From Sphingomonas ginsenosidivorax (lineage in GTDB: Bacteria > Pseudomonadota > Alphaproteobacteria > Sphingomonadales > Sphingomonadaceae), in contig NZ_VOQR01000001.1 of NCBI RefSeq assembly GCF_007995065.1, positions 1,739,001 to 1,803,000 of the forward strand: a stretch of 64,000 nt of DNA, written 5' to 3'. Below are positions 23,944 to 33,133 of this stretch, piece by piece (position 1 is the first letter of the stretch; the number at the start of each line of letters is the position of its first letter). Position numbers and translations under genes: made by a program. The notes under the pieces were generated by a model, which had not been told where the DNA came from, ran no database searches, and saw nothing but the letters and a program-made list of their open reading frames with translations.

Positions 23944-25320
23944 ATGTCCGCGCTCGCCCTGCTCTTCCTCGTCCTCGCCCTAGGCCTCATCGGCTGGCTC
24001 ACCGCACGCGTCCGCGCCACGCGGTTCCGCGTCGGGACGACCGCGCGGTTCAGTTCGCTGCCGGGCCATCACGGCTGGTTCGTCGCGCTGTGGACGATGG
24101 TGCCGCCGCTCGTCTTCCTGATCGCGTGGAGCCTGGTCTCGCCCGCGCTCGTCACCGACACGGTGCTGAACACCCCCGCCGCGGTGCAGCTTCCCCCGCC
24201 CGGCTTCGACCGCGCGTCGGTGCTGTCCGAAGCGCGCAGCCTTGCAGAGGGCCGCAGCTACGGCGCGTTCCACGAACTCGCGCGCACGCTGGCGCCCGCC
24301 TATGCCGCCGCGCAGGACCGGTTCGACTGGATCGCGACCGCGCTCGCGCTGCTGCTCGCCTTTGCCGGCGGCGCGTTCGCCTTCACGCGCGTCCGCCCCG
24401 GGTTCGGCGCGCGCAGCCAGGTCGAGCGCGTGGTCATGCTGCTGCTGCTCGCTGCCTCGCTGATCGCGATCCTGACCACCGTCGGCATCGTCGCCTCCCT
24501 GCTCTACGAATCGGCGCGCTTCTTCTCGGTCGTACCGATTACCGACTTCCTGTTCGGCACCCACTGGAGCCCGCAGGTGATCGACGCGCGCGATCCCGGC
24601 GCCTCGCTCGGCGCGGTGCCGCTGTTCTGGGGCACCTTCTTCATCGGCGCGGTGATCGCGATGATCGTCGCGATTCCCTTCGGCCTGATGAGCGCGATCT
24701 ACCTGACGCAGTACGCCGCACCCGCGACGCGCAAATGGATGAAGCCGATCCTCGAGATGCTCGCGGGCGTGCCGACCGTCGTTTATGGCTATTTCGCCGC
24801 GCTGACGGTGGCGCCCGCGGTGCGCGACTTCGCGGTGTGGATCGGGATCAGCTGGGCCTCGTCGGAGAGCGCGCTCGCCGCCGGGCTGGTGATGGGCATC
24901 ATGATCATCCCGTTCGTGTCGTCGATGGCGGACGATTCGATCGCCGCGGTGCCCTCGTCGATGCGCGACGGCAGCCTGGCCATGGGCGCGACCTCGTCGG
25001 AGACGATCCGCCGCGTGCTGCTGCCCGCAGCCCTTCCCGGCGTGGTCGGCGGCGTGCTGCTCGCGGTCTCCAGAGCGATCGGCGAGACGATGATCGTCGT
25101 CATGGCCGCCAGCGGCGTCGCCACGCTGACCGCGAACCCGTTTGCCAGCACCACCACCGTCACCAAGCAGATCGTCGACCTGCTGACCGGCGAGGCCGAG
25201 TTCGACAGCCCCAAGACGCTCGCTGCGTTCGCGCTGGGCCTGACGCTGTTCGTCGTCACCCTGCTCCTCAACATCGTCGCGCTGCGCGTCGTCAAACGGT
25301 ACCGTGAAGCCTATGATTGA
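23944..25320 (+). CDS. pstC: Phosphate ABC transporter permease PstC
   Basis: A 458-residue inner-membrane permease, longer than enteric PstC because of extra N-terminal hydrophobic and periplasmic regions (about 1-150). This is common in alphaproteobacteria. The core has the binding-protein-dependent permease pattern: FFIGAVIAMIVAIPFGLMSAIYLTQYA, the PTVVYGYFAA loop and the EAA-type loop DGSLAMGATSSETIRRVLLP. It forms the channel with PstA. The GGAGGAACGACCGCCTG before the ATG gives a ribosome site, and the stop overlaps pstA. Confidence 0.93.
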   Translation: MSALALLFLVLALGLIGWLTARVRATRFRVGTTARFSSLPGHHGWFVALWTMVPPLVFLIAWSLVSPALVTDTVLNTPAAVQLPPPGFDRASVLSEARSLAEGRSYGAFHELARTLAPAYAAAQDRFDWIATALALLLAFAGGAFAFTRVRPGFGARSQVERVVMLLLLAASLIAILTTVGIVASLLYESARFFSVVPITDFLFGTHWSPQVIDARDPGASLGAVPLFWGTFFIGAVIAMIVAIPFGLMSAIYLTQYAAPATRKWMKPILEMLAGVPTVVYGYFAALTVAPAVRDFAVWIGISWASSESALAAGLVMGIMIIPFVSSMADDSIAAVPSSMRDGSLAMGATSSETIRRVLLPAALPGVVGGVLLAVSRAIGETMIVVMAASGVATLTANPFASTTTVTKQIVDLLTGEAEFDSPKTLAAFALGLTLFVVTLLLNIVALRVVKRYREAYD

Positions 25321-26611
25321 GACGCTCATCCCGCAGCTGCCGACCAGCGGTGCCGAGCCCGCCGAGCGCGTGCCGACCGACTGGACGACGCAGGCGATGC
25401 AGGCGCGCATCCGCCGGCGCTACGCGTCCGAACGCCGGTTCCGCTTCGCCGGGATGGCGGCGGTGTGGCTGTCGGCGGGGTTCCTCGCCTTCCTGCTGGT
25501 CTCGATGCTGAGCCAGGGTGCGACCGGGTTCACCGAAACCCGCGTCGCGCTGCCGATCGACTTCGCCGCGGCCAAGCTGCCGGTCGAGCCCGCACGGCTG
25601 CAGGGCCGCGGCGCCGACCTCGCGCTCGCCGCCGCCAACCTCGAAGGCGCGGTCGACAGCGCGGCGACCAAGGCGTTCGGCGAGGACGCCACCGACCTGC
25701 TGTCCGACGGCGCCTGGATGACCGTCCGCGACGCGATCAAGGCCGATCCGACTTTGCTCGCCCGCAAATCGGTGTTCGAGGTCCCCGTCGCCAGCCCGAT
25801 CGACGTCGCCGCCAAGGGCCGCGGCACCCCCGCGGCCGAAGCGGTACTGGCGCGGCTCGAGGCGCGCGACGCGATCTCCAGCGCGCTCAGCCTGACCTTC
25901 CTGACGTCGGCCGATTCCACCGACGCGACGCGCGTCGGCATCTGGGGCGCGTTCAAGGGCTCGCTGCTGACAATGGCGGTGACCTTGCTGCTCGCCTTCC
26001 CGATCGGCGTGCTGTCGGCGCTCTATCTCGAGGAATATGCGCCCAGGAACCGCTGGACCGACCTGATCGAGGTCTCGATCAACAATCTCGCCGCGGTCCC
26101 CTCGATCATCTTCGGGCTGCTCGGGCTCGCGGTGTTCCTCGGCACGTTCGGGATGCAGCGCTCGGCGCCGATCGTCGGCGGGCTCACGCTCGCGCTGATG
26201 ACGATGCCGGTGATCGTCATCGCCGGGCGCAACGCGATCAAGGCGGTGCCGCCGTCGATCCGCGACGCAGCCCTCGGCGTCGGCGCGTCGCCGGTGCAGG
26301 TCGTGTTCCACCACGTCCTGCCGCTGGCACTGCCGGGCATCCTCACCGGCACGATCATCGGCATGGCGCGCGCGCTGGGCGAGACCGCGCCGCTGCTTAT
26401 GATCGGCATGCGCGCGTTCATCGCCGCGCCGCCCTCGGGGCTCGACAATCCCGCGACCGTGCTGCCGGTGCAGATCTTCCTCTGGTCCGATCAGGTCAGC
26501 CGCGGCTTCGTCGAGAAGACCTCGGCGGCGATCATCGTCCTGCTCGTCTTCCTGCTCGCGATGAACGGCGTCGCGATCTACCTCCGCAACAAATTCGAGA
26601 CCCGCTGGTGA
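25304..26611 (+). CDS. pstA: Phosphate ABC transporter permease PstA
   Basis: A 435-residue permease (432 if the ATG at 25313 is used instead of GTG 25304). The N-terminal cytoplasmic segment is followed by one TM, a ~130-residue periplasmic region, and a five-helix core with [13 protein letters not shown] and the EAA loop [23 protein letters not shown]. It pairs with PstC. Both candidate starts overlap the pstC stop, and its own stop shares a base with the pstB start (TGATG), so expression is coupled. Confidence 0.93.
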   Translation: MKPMIETLIPQLPTSGAEPAERVPTDWTTQAMQARIRRRYASERRFRFAGMAAVWLSAGFLAFLLVSMLSQGATGFTETRVALPIDFAAAKLPVEPARLQGRGADLALAAANLEGAVDSAATKAFGEDATDLLSDGAWMTVRDAIKADPTLLARKSVFEVPVASPIDVAAKGRGTPAAEAVLARLEARDAISSALSLTFLTSADSTDATRVGIWGAFKGSLLTMAVTLLLAFPIGVLSALYLEEYAPRNRWTDLIEVSINNLAAVPSIIFGLLGLAVFLGTFGMQRSAPIVGGLTLALMTMPVIVIAGRNAIKAVPPSIRDAALGVGASPVQVVFHHVLPLALPGILTGTIIGMARALGETAPLLMIGMRAFIAAPPSGLDNPATVLPVQIFLWSDQVSRGFVEKTSAAIIVLLVFLLAMNGVAIYLRNKFETRW

Positions 26612-27390
26612 TGCCACAGACTCCCAAGACTCCGAATTTCAAGATGACGGCGCGCAACGTCAGCGTCTCGTACGGCACCAAGCTGGCGATCAACGACGTG
26701 TCGATCGACGTCGACCAGGACGAGGTCACCGCGTTCATCGGTCCCTCGGGCTGCGGCAAGTCGACCTTCCTGCGCACGCTCAACCGCATGAACGACACCG
26801 TCGCCAGCGCGCGCGTGACAGGCGACATCAAGCTCGACGGGCAGGACATCTATTCCCCCGACATGGACGTCGTGCAGCTGCGCGCGCGCGTCGGCATGGT
26901 GTTCCAGAAGCCCAACCCCTTCCCGAAATCGATCTACGAGAACGTCGCCTACGGCCCGCGCATCCACGGGCTGGCGGGCACCAAGGCCGATCTCGACCGC
27001 ATCGTCGAGAAGTCGCTGCGGCGCGCGGGGCTCTGGGACGAGGTCAAGGATCGCCTGACCGACAGCGGCACCGCGCTGTCGGGCGGGCAGCAACAGCGGC
27101 TGTGCATCGCGCGCGCGATCGCGGTCGATCCCGAGGTCATCCTGATGGACGAGCCTTGCTCCGCGCTCGATCCGATCGCGACCGCGAAGATCGAGGAACT
27201 GATCCACGAACTGCGCGGCCGCTACGCGATCGTGATCGTCACGCACAACATGCAGCAGGCGGCGCGGGTCAGCCAGAAGACCGCGTTCTTCCATCTCGGC
27301 ACTTTGGTGGAGTACGGCAACACGTCCGACATCTTCACCAACCCGCACGAGGAACGCACCAAGGACTATATCACCGGCCGCTACGGCTGA
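26611..27390 (+). CDS. pstB: Phosphate ABC transporter ATP-binding protein PstB
   Basis: A 259-residue ATPase. Walker A is GPSGCGKST, the Q-loop is VFQKPNPFP, the signature is [15 protein letters not shown], Walker B is [13 protein letters not shown], and the switch His is in [10 protein letters not shown]. The sequence is close to the PstB consensus throughout. It powers phosphate uptake and, with PhoU, reports phosphate status to PhoR. It is translationally coupled to pstA. Confidence 0.96.
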   Translation: MPQTPKTPNFKMTARNVSVSYGTKLAINDVSIDVDQDEVTAFIGPSGCGKSTFLRTLNRMNDTVASARVTGDIKLDGQDIYSPDMDVVQLRARVGMVFQKPNPFPKSIYENVAYGPRIHGLAGTKADLDRIVEKSLRRAGLWDEVKDRLTDSGTALSGGQQQRLCIARAIAVDPEVILMDEPCSALDPIATAKIEELIHELRGRYAIVIVTHNMQQAARVSQKTAFFHLGTLVEYGNTSDIFTNPHEERTKDYITGRYG

Positions 27391-27404
27391 GTGGAGGGAC
27401 AAGC

Positions 27405-28091
27405 ATGAACTCTCATACCGTCAAGGCCTTCGACAACGACATCGGTCGCCTGCGCGGGCTGATCTCGCAGATGGGCGGGCTCGCCGAGGATGCGATCGCG
27501 CGCGCGATGCAGGCGCTCGCGCGCAGCGACCTCGACCTCGCCGAACAGGTCCGCGCCGACGACAAGCGCATCGACGCGCTCGAGGCCGAAGTCGAGCGGC
27601 TCGCGGTGCAGATCATCGCGCTGCGCGCACCGATGGCGGTCGACCTGCGCGAGGTCGTCGCGGCACTCAAGATCGCCGGGCTGGTCGAGCGCATCGGCGA
27701 CTATGCCAAGAACATCGCCAAGCGCGTGCCGATGATCGAGAGCGAGCACCGTATCGAGCCGATCTCGATCCTGCCCGCGATGGGCCGGATGGCCGGCGAC
27801 ATGGTCCGCGCGGTACTCGACGCGTTCGCCGCGCGCGACTTCGCCGCGGCGATGCGCGTGGTCGAGAGCGATACCGCGCTCGACGATTTCTACGACAGCA
27901 TCTTTCGCACGCTCGTCACCTACATGGTCGAGAACCCGCGTACGATCAGCCAGGTCGCGCACCTGCTGTTCGTCGCCAAGAATCTCGAGCGGATCGGCGA
28001 CCATGCCACCAACGTCGCCGAGATGGTCTATTTCGCCGCGACCGGCACCCAGATGGCCGACCGCGACCGCGGCGGCGAGCAGGAGCAGTAA
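27405..28091 (+). CDS. phoU: Phosphate signalling protein PhoU
   Basis: A 228-residue all-helical protein of normal PhoU length. It contains two copies of the PhoU helical repeat, with the metal-site motifs LVERIGDYAKNIAKR in the first half and NLERIGDHATNVAEM in the second. It bridges PstB and PhoR to shut off the regulon in high phosphate. The ATG at 27405 follows GGAGGGA at about 6 bases. The stop and the phoB start are one base apart. Confidence 0.95.
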   Translation: MNSHTVKAFDNDIGRLRGLISQMGGLAEDAIARAMQALARSDLDLAEQVRADDKRIDALEAEVERLAVQIIALRAPMAVDLREVVAALKIAGLVERIGDYAKNIAKRVPMIESEHRIEPISILPAMGRMAGDMVRAVLDAFAARDFAAAMRVVESDTALDDFYDSIFRTLVTYMVENPRTISQVAHLLFVAKNLERIGDHATNVAEMVYFAATGTQMADRDRGGEQEQ

Positions 28092-28092
28092 G

Positions 28093-28785
28093 ATGGCACG
28101 CGCACGGATGTTGCTGGTCGAGGACGACGCGGCGCTCGCCGAACTGCTGGTGTGGCATTTCAAGCGCGAGGATTTCGAGATCGCGCACACCCCCGACGGC
28201 GAGGAGGCCTTGCTGCTCGCCAAGGAGAAGGTGCCCGACATCGTCCTGCTCGACTGGATGGTCGAGGGGCTGTCGGGTCTCGAGGTCTGCCGCCGACTGC
28301 GCCGCGCGCCCGAGACGCAGAACGTCCCCATCATCATGCTGACCGCGCGCGGCGAGGAAGAGGACCGCGTCCGCGGGCTCGAGACCGGCGCCGACGACTA
28401 TGTCACCAAGCCCTTCTCGCCGCGCGAACTGGTCGCGCGCGTCGGCGCGGTGCTGCGCCGCGTGCGTCCGGCGCTGGCGGGCGAGGCGCTCAGCTATTCG
28501 GACATCGAGATGGACACCGTCGGCCACAAGGTACGGCGCTCGGGCGAGGTCGTGTCGCTCGGACCGACCGAGTTCCGGCTGCTCAAGCATTTCCTCGAAC
28601 ATCCCGGCTGGGTCTTCTCGCGCGAGCGGCTGCTCGACGCGGTGTGGGGGCATGATTCGGACATCGAGGCACGGACCGTCGACGTCCACATCCGCCGGCT
28701 GCGCAAGGCGATCAACGTCGGCGAACGCCCCGACATCATCCGCACCGTGCGCTCGGCCGGCTATTCGCTGGATACGGGCGGGTAA
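28093..28785 (+). CDS. phoB: Phosphate regulon response regulator PhoB
   Basis: A 230-residue OmpR-family regulator. The receiver domain has acidic pocket LLVEDDAALAE, phospho-acceptor VLLDWMVEGLSG and KPFSPREL. The winged-helix DNA-binding domain has GPTEFRLLKHFLEHPGWVFS and the recognition helix region ARTVDVHIRRLRKAI. When phosphorylated by PhoR it binds Pho boxes such as the one at 22593. It is the last gene of the phosphate operon, and a palindrome pair follows. Confidence 0.95.
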   Translation: MARARMLLVEDDAALAELLVWHFKREDFEIAHTPDGEEALLLAKEKVPDIVLLDWMVEGLSGLEVCRRLRRAPETQNVPIIMLTARGEEEDRVRGLETGADDYVTKPFSPRELVARVGAVLRRVRPALAGEALSYSDIEMDTVGHKVRRSGEVVSLGPTEFRLLKHFLEHPGWVFSRERLLDAVWGHDSDIEARTVDVHIRRLRKAINVGERPDIIRTVRSAGYSLDTGG

Positions 28786-28811
28786 GCCCTCCCCGGCTTA
28801 CGCCCCCCCTT

Positions 28812-28895
28812 CGTCACCCCAGCGAAGGCTGGGGTCTCCCGTGGCAAGCGCGGGACAGGAGCCGCGAAAGACCCCAGCCTACGCTGGGGTGACGG
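28812..28895. repeat. Paired intergenic palindrome after phoB
   Basis: CGTCACCCCAGCGAAGGCTG and GGGTCTCCCG at 28812-28841, and inverted AGACCCCAGCCTACGCTGGG + GTGACGG at 28869-28895. The core is the one seen at 7-32. It is a likely terminator of the phosphate operon. The following ~180 bases to the next gene hold no gene I can support. Confidence 0.75.
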
Positions 28896-29075
28896 TTGAT
28901 GCTCGGAAGCTGCCAGTTGCTGACGAGACGCACCCCGACCCGCGAAGGAACGCCGGTTCCCGGCTGCGTACACACACCCCAAAAGAATCGCCTCCGAAAC
29001 AAAGGACCCAAGTTTGCACTGGCGCGTTGGGGCGGGGTGCTAATGAACTAGCGCTAAGAATTTAAGGAGATACGC

Positions 29076-29531
29076 ATGAAGTTCATCCTTCTCGCCGCAA
29101 CGGCCCTCCTCGCCGCCCCGGTGATCGCGCAGACCGCGCCGCAGACGGCCCCGGCCGCCGATCCCGCGATGGCACCGCCGGCTGCCGACCCCGCAGCACC
29201 GTCGCCCGCAGACCAGGCCGCACCGGCCCCTGCCGCCGATCCGGCAATGGCACCGCCGGCCGCACCGGCTGCGCCTGCCGCTCCGATGGCGCCGGCGCCG
29301 ATGGCCGCCGATCCGAACGCGCCGACGCCTGCCGGTGGCTACCAGCCCGCTGGCCCTGCCACCTCGGGCCCCGCAGCCCCGGGCGCGACCGTGCGCTTCC
29401 AGCCGGCACCGTCGCCCGATCAGGCCTATCCGGCTCCGGCGCCCAAGGCATCCTACCCGATCTGCAAGAAGGGCCAGTATGACGGCTGCATGCAGGGCGG
29501 TGGTGGCCGCAAGTCGAGCCGCCGCAAGTAA
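29076..29531 (+). CDS. Ala/Pro-rich secreted protein of unknown function
   Basis: A 151-residue protein. The Sec signal MKFILLAATALLAAPVIAQ is followed by ~90 residues of low-complexity Ala/Pro/Asp/Met repeats (ADPAMAPPAA units). It ends in a short basic tail with two cysteines (PICKKGQYDGCMQGGGG then KSSRRK). AAGGAGAT lies 6 bases before the ATG. The repetitive part is probably disordered, spanning the periplasm or cell wall, with the basic tail binding an acidic partner; this is inference. Its own terminators follow, so it is a single-gene unit. Confidence 0.75.
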   Translation: MKFILLAATALLAAPVIAQTAPQTAPAADPAMAPPAADPAAPSPADQAAPAPAADPAMAPPAAPAAPAAPMAPAPMAADPNAPTPAGGYQPAGPATSGPAAPGATVRFQPAPSPDQAYPAPAPKASYPICKKGQYDGCMQGGGGRKSSRRK

Positions 29532-29539
29532 GCAGTCCC

Positions 29540-29565
29540 GCCGGCGGACGTGATCGTCCGCCGGC
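29540..29565. terminator. GC-rich hairpin after the Ala/Pro-rich gene
   Basis: GCCGGCGGACG-TGAT-CGTCCGCCGGC is a perfect 11-bp stem with a 4-base loop, 8 bases after the stop codon. There is no T-run, so it may be an mRNA 3'-end stabiliser, with the T-tract terminator at 29581 doing the termination. Confidence 0.6.
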
Positions 29566-29580
29566 ACGACCCGCGGTGAA

Positions 29581-29614
29581 AGGCGCCCTTCTCGCAAGAG
29601 AGGGGCGCCTTTCT
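29581..29614 (+). terminator. Rho-independent terminator
   Basis: AGGCGCCCTTCTC-GCAA-GAGAGGGGCGCCT forms a 13-bp stem (one G-T pair) with a GCAA tetraloop, followed by TTTCT. It is the clearest intrinsic terminator in the window and ends the Ala/Pro-rich gene transcript. Confidence 0.85.
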
Positions 29615-29710
29615 GCTGCCTGCCACCTGAGCGACCAACCGGACGCGCCGCACTGTATGGTCAGCGCAATACACCGATGCTATGACGGCCCCGAACAGGG
29701 GGGGGCATCC

Positions 29711-30742
29711 ATGTATAGCGAGAGCGATATCGACAATGCGGTGAGCGCGGGCGTGCTCACGCCGGCCACCGCGAACGCGTTTCGCAACCACGTCGCCGCC
29801 GCCCGCGAGACGCCCGCAGTCGACGAGGAGCATTTCCGGCTGCTGACCGGGTTCAACGACATCTTCGTCTCGATCGCCCTGGTCATCCTGCTGATGGCGG
29901 TCGGCCAGATCGGCGGCAGCATCGCGAGCGGCGTCGGCGCCGCGGCGGTCGCGGCGGTGGCATGGGGCCTCGCCGAATTCTTCACCGCACGGCGTCGCAT
30001 GGCGTTGCCGAGCATCCTGTTGCTGCTCGCTTTCGTCGGCGGGATCGCTGGTGCTGCCAGCCTGTTCGGGATGGCGGTGATCGGCCACGATGGCTCCGAC
30101 CGGGCGCAGGCGCTGGTCACGGCGGTCGCCGCGATCGCCGCGGCGGCGGGGGCCTGGGTGCATTGGCGCCGGTTCGCGGTGCCGATCACCGTCGCCGCCG
30201 GGGTGGCGTCGCTCGCTGGCCTCGCGCTGGCGCTGCTGCTCGCCGCGATCCCGTCGGCAAAGGGCGCGATATGGCCGCTGTCGGTGATCGCCGGGGTCGC
30301 GGTGTTCGCACTCGCGATGCGCTGGGACCTCAGCGACCGCGACCGGATCACGCGCCGCGCCGACGTCGCCTTCTGGCTGCACCTGGCGGCAGCCCCGATG
30401 ATCGCGCATCCGGTGTTCCAGATGCTCGGCGTGTTCGGCAACGATATCGGCATCGGCACCGCGCTGATCGTGCTCGTGCTGTACCTGGCGTTCGGGTTCA
30501 TCGCGCTGGCGGTCGATCGTCGCGCGCTGCTGGTCTCCAGCCTCGCCTATGTCCTCTACGCGATGTACGCGCTCATCAAGACCAGCGGCGCGGTCGAACT
30601 GAGCGCGGCGATCACCGGGCTGGTGATCGGCTCCGCACTGCTCAGCCTGTCGGCATTCTGGCAGCCGATGCGACGGCTGGTCATCGGCACCCTGGGCGAT
30701 CTCGGCCGCCGGTTGCCGCCGGTACCGGTCGCGGTCGCCTAG
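29711..30742 (+). CDS. Multi-pass membrane protein, DUF2157-like
   Basis: A 343-residue protein. A ~55-residue N-terminal cytoplasmic segment (YSESDIDNAVSAGVLTPATA), resembling the start of DUF2157-type proteins, is followed by about ten hydrophobic spans to the end. The start is supported by a run of eight G about 5 bases upstream. The function is unknown; it has no transporter motif I can name. Its TAG stop shares a CTAG with the stop of the convergent DUF2794 gene. Confidence 0.7.
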   Translation: MYSESDIDNAVSAGVLTPATANAFRNHVAAARETPAVDEEHFRLLTGFNDIFVSIALVILLMAVGQIGGSIASGVGAAAVAAVAWGLAEFFTARRRMALPSILLLLAFVGGIAGAASLFGMAVIGHDGSDRAQALVTAVAAIAAAAGAWVHWRRFAVPITVAAGVASLAGLALALLLAAIPSAKGAIWPLSVIAGVAVFALAMRWDLSDRDRITRRADVAFWLHLAAAPMIAHPVFQMLGVFGNDIGIGTALIVLVLYLAFGFIALAVDRRALLVSSLAYVLYAMYALIKTSGAVELSAAITGLVIGSALLSLSAFWQPMRRLVIGTLGDLGRRLPPVPVAVA

Positions 30743-31077
30743 TCGACCAGCTTCATCAGCCGCCGCTCGACCGGCGCGAGCACGGGGCCCAGCTCGTGCC
30801 CCCGCTTCAGGACCATCCCGCCTTCGCCGAACAGCGCCCACATGCCCTGGCGGTTACGCAGGCTGGGGCGCTTCTCGATCCGGAATTCGGGGCGTTCGGC
30901 GGCGCGGCGGAAGCAGGCGAACACCGCCGCCTCGGTGCCGAGGTCGATCGCATAGTCGCGCCAGTGCCCCGCCGCGACCATCCGGCCGTACAGGTCGAGA
31001 ATCCGCCCCAGTTCCGCGCGATCGAACCCGACCTGCAGCGGCGCCGTGCGGCCGGGAAATGGCGTGACGACTCCCAT
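30739..31077 (-). CDS. DUF2794 domain-containing protein
   Basis: A 112-residue protein matching the alphaproteobacterial DUF2794 pattern: FDRAELGRILDLYGRMVAAG, WRDYAIDLG, EAAVFACFRRAAERPE and RIEKRPSLRNRQGMWALF. The function is unknown. The ATG shares a base with the stop of the upstream cysE gene (TGATG). The frame could be read further upstream, but that part is the antisense or shifted frame of cysE. It ends in a CTAG shared with the convergent gene. Confidence 0.85.
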   Translation of the reverse strand: MGVVTPFPGRTAPLQVGFDRAELGRILDLYGRMVAAGHWRDYAIDLGTEAAVFACFRRAAERPEFRIEKRPSLRNRQGMWALFGEGGMVLKRGHELGPVLAPVERRLMKLVD

Positions 31078-31757
31078 CAGGCGCGGTCGCGCTCCTGGGG
31101 TTCGGCGAGGAGCGCGTCGAGGCGCTTGCGCATCGTCTCGAGTTCGCAGCGCATGATCTCCATCCGCTGCGTCGCGGGATCGAACAGCTCGCTGCACGGC
31201 GTGCCGTAGGGGACGAACGGCGCGGCCGGCGCCATGCCGCCCGCGACCGTCGTGGCCCGCGCCGGGATGCCGACCACGGTCGTCCCCTCGGGCACGTCCC
31301 GCGTGACGACGGCGTTCGCGCCGACCCGCGAGCGTGGCCCCAGCGTGATCGGCCCCAGCACCTGCGCGCCGGATCCGACGATCGCGCCGTCCATCAACGT
31401 CGGATGGCGCTTGCCCGTGACGCCGTTGTCGGGACTGGTGCCGCCCAAGGTCACGCACTGGTAGATCGTGACGTCGTCGCCGATCTCGGCGGTCTCGCCG
31501 ATCACGACGAAGCCGTGGTCGATGAAGAAATTGCGCCCGATCGTCGCACCCGGATGGATGTCGATCGCGGTCGTGAACCGCGACCAATGGTTCACCGCGC
31601 GCGCGAGGAAAAAGAACCGCGCCTTGAACAGCCGGTGCGCGACGCGGTGCCAGCCGAGCGCCCAGACGCCGGGATAGAGCAGGATTTCAGCCAGCGACCG
31701 CGGCGCCGGATCGCGCGCGCGAATCGATTCGAGATAGGCGAGTAATCGGTTCGCCAT
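31077..31757 (-). CDS. cysE: Serine O-acetyltransferase (EpsC family)
   Basis: A 226-residue hexapeptide-repeat enzyme. The core motifs are IDIHPGATIGRNFFIDHG with catalytic His/Asp, the VTIYQCVTLGGTS loop, KRHPTLMDGAIVGSGAQVLG and GANAVVTRDVPEGTTVVGIPA. It makes O-acetylserine for cysteine synthesis. A C-terminal ~45-residue extension (RCELETMRKRLDALL) looks helical and is typical of the EpsC-type group. I chose the ATG that starts MANRLLAYLES. It is coupled to DUF2794. Confidence 0.92.
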   Translation of the reverse strand: MANRLLAYLESIRARDPAPRSLAEILLYPGVWALGWHRVAHRLFKARFFFLARAVNHWSRFTTAIDIHPGATIGRNFFIDHGFVVIGETAEIGDDVTIYQCVTLGGTSPDNGVTGKRHPTLMDGAIVGSGAQVLGPITLGPRSRVGANAVVTRDVPEGTTVVGIPARATTVAGGMAPAAPFVPYGTPCSELFDPATQRMEIMRCELETMRKRLDALLAEPQERDRA

Positions 31758-31820
31758 GCGCGCGTCCCCTTTGTCTGGGCGAGTATCTAAGGGGTCGGGC
31801 CGAAGATTTCCAGAAGCGGA

Positions 31821-31850
31821 CGTCATCCCGGGACGGGCCCGGGATGACGA
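31821..31850. repeat. Single palindrome, likely terminator of ahpD
   Basis: GTCATCCCGGG and CCCGGGATGAC are separated by a few bases. It sits 5 bases past the end of the minus-strand ahpD gene and about 60 bases before the cysE start. This is a one-unit form of the palindrome family. Confidence 0.65.
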
Positions 31851-31855
31851 CGCAC

Positions 31856-32377
31856 TCAGTTCATCGCGGCGTGCACGGTCCCGACGGCCTTGATCACCGC
31901 GCCGATCCGCACCGAGGTCTGGATCGCATCGGCAGTGACGCCGGCCTTCTTCAGGATCTGCTCGTGGCTGTCGATGCACATGCCGCAGCCGTTCATCGCC
32001 GACACCGCCAGGCTGAACAGCTCGAAATCGACCTTGTCGATCCCCGGCTGGCCGATCACGTTCATGCGCAGCTTGGCCGGCATGTTGCGATATTCCTGGT
32101 TCCCGGCGAGATGCGTGAAGCGGTAGTAGACGTTGTTCATCGCCATCACCGCAGCCGCCGCGCGCGCCGCATTGGCGGCTTCAGGGCTGAGCTTGGGCGC
32201 GCATTCGGCCTCGGCCGCGTCCACCAGCGGCTTGTAGCCGGTCGCATGCGCGCAGGCGAGGAACAGCCCGAACTTGCGCTGGTCGGTCAGCTGCGGCTCG
32301 CTCAGCAGCGAGCCCACGTTGAGGCGGATGTCCTTGGCGAAATCGGGAAGCGTCCCGGCGAATTCCTTGAGCGACAT
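31856..32377 (-). CDS. ahpD: Alkyl hydroperoxide reductase AhpD / carboxymuconolactone decarboxylase family
   Basis: A 173-residue helical protein. The redox motif is MNGCGMCIDSHEQIL, with Cys-x-x-Cys and the nearby His typical of AhpD. It also has NVYYRFTHLAGNQEY and ends in AVIKAVGTVHAAMN. It reduces AhpC through a disulfide relay. It lies 128 bases after ahpC on the same strand, with a palindrome pair in between, and is probably part of the OxyR-controlled unit. Confidence 0.93.
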   Translation of the reverse strand: MSLKEFAGTLPDFAKDIRLNVGSLLSEPQLTDQRKFGLFLACAHATGYKPLVDAAEAECAPKLSPEAANAARAAAAVMAMNNVYYRFTHLAGNQEYRNMPAKLRMNVIGQPGIDKVDFELFSLAVSAMNGCGMCIDSHEQILKKAGVTADAIQTSVRIGAVIKAVGTVHAAMN

Positions 32378-32393
32378 GATGGTTCTTTCTTCC

Positions 32394-32496
32394 CCCCTCC
32401 CGCGTGCGGGAGGGGTCGGGGGAGGGCCTGTAGGCAAAAAGAGAGGGCGCGTCCGTGGACACGCCCTCCCCTAGCCCCTCCCGCACGCGGGAGGGG
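32394..32496. repeat. Paired intergenic palindrome between ahpC and ahpD
   Basis: CCCCTCCCGCGTGCGGGAGG and the inverted CCCCTCCCGCACGCGGGAGG form two hairpins. The spacer contains a third inverted repeat (GAGGGCGCGTCC / GGACACGCCCTC). It is a different sequence subtype from the CGAAGG-core pairs. It lies within an operon, so it may set the ahpC:ahpD ratio. Confidence 0.75.
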
Positions 32497-32505
32497 AATG
32501 TAGCG

Positions 32506-33051
32506 TTACGCCGCGAGCTGGAGGACGTCCTCGCCCTTGTTCCAGTTGCACGGGCACAGCTCGTCGGTCTGCAGCGCGTCGAGCACGCGGAGCGTCTCGG
32601 CGGGGTTGCGGCCGACGTTCAGGCCGTTGACCTGGACCGCCTGGATGACGTTGTCCGGATCGATCGTGAAGGTCGCACGGAACGCGACATGCTCGTTCTT
32701 GTCGAGGATGCCGAGCGCTTCTGCGAGCTTCGCGCCGTTGTCGGCGAGCCACGGGAAGTCGGCATTGGCCAGGTCGGCATCCGACTTGCGCCAGGCGAGG
32801 TGGACGTGCGCGGTGTCGGTCGACGCGCCGATCAGCACCGCGTCGCGGTCCTCGAAGTCGCCCTTCAGTTCGCTGTAGCCGACGATCTCGGTCGGGCAGA
32901 CGAAGGTGAAGTCCTTCGGCCAGTAGAACAGCACCTTCCACTTGCCGGGATAGGCGGTGGTCAGGTCGAGCGTCTCGCCGGCCGGGAGTGCGGCCGTGCC
33001 CTGCTGGACGGGGATGGTCAGGGCGGGGAAGGTATCGCCGATGGTCAGCAT
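32506..33051 (-). CDS. ahpC: Peroxiredoxin AhpC
   Basis: A 181-residue typical 2-Cys peroxiredoxin. The peroxidatic cysteine is in DFTFVCPTEIVGY and the resolving cysteine is in ELCPCNWNKGED near the C-terminus. It reduces H2O2 and organic peroxides, with AhpD as the likely reductant since no ahpF lies nearby. The start at 33051 (MLTIGDTF) has AGGAGAA about 8 bases before it; an upstream in-frame start is less typical. It is divergent from oxyR with an OxyR-type operator between. Confidence 0.96.
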   Translation of the reverse strand: MLTIGDTFPALTIPVQQGTAALPAGETLDLTTAYPGKWKVLFYWPKDFTFVCPTEIVGYSELKGDFEDRDAVLIGASTDTAHVHLAWRKSDADLANADFPWLADNGAKLAEALGILDKNEHVAFRATFTIDPDNVIQAVQVNGLNVGRNPAETLRVLDALQTDELCPCNWNKGEDVLQLAA

Positions 33052-33133
33052 GGTGGTTCTCCTGGAGTGATTACGGGCTCCAGGCATCCTCGGGATCGGC
33101 GGGTCGGCCCGCTCGGCTGTTGCAACGCGTATA

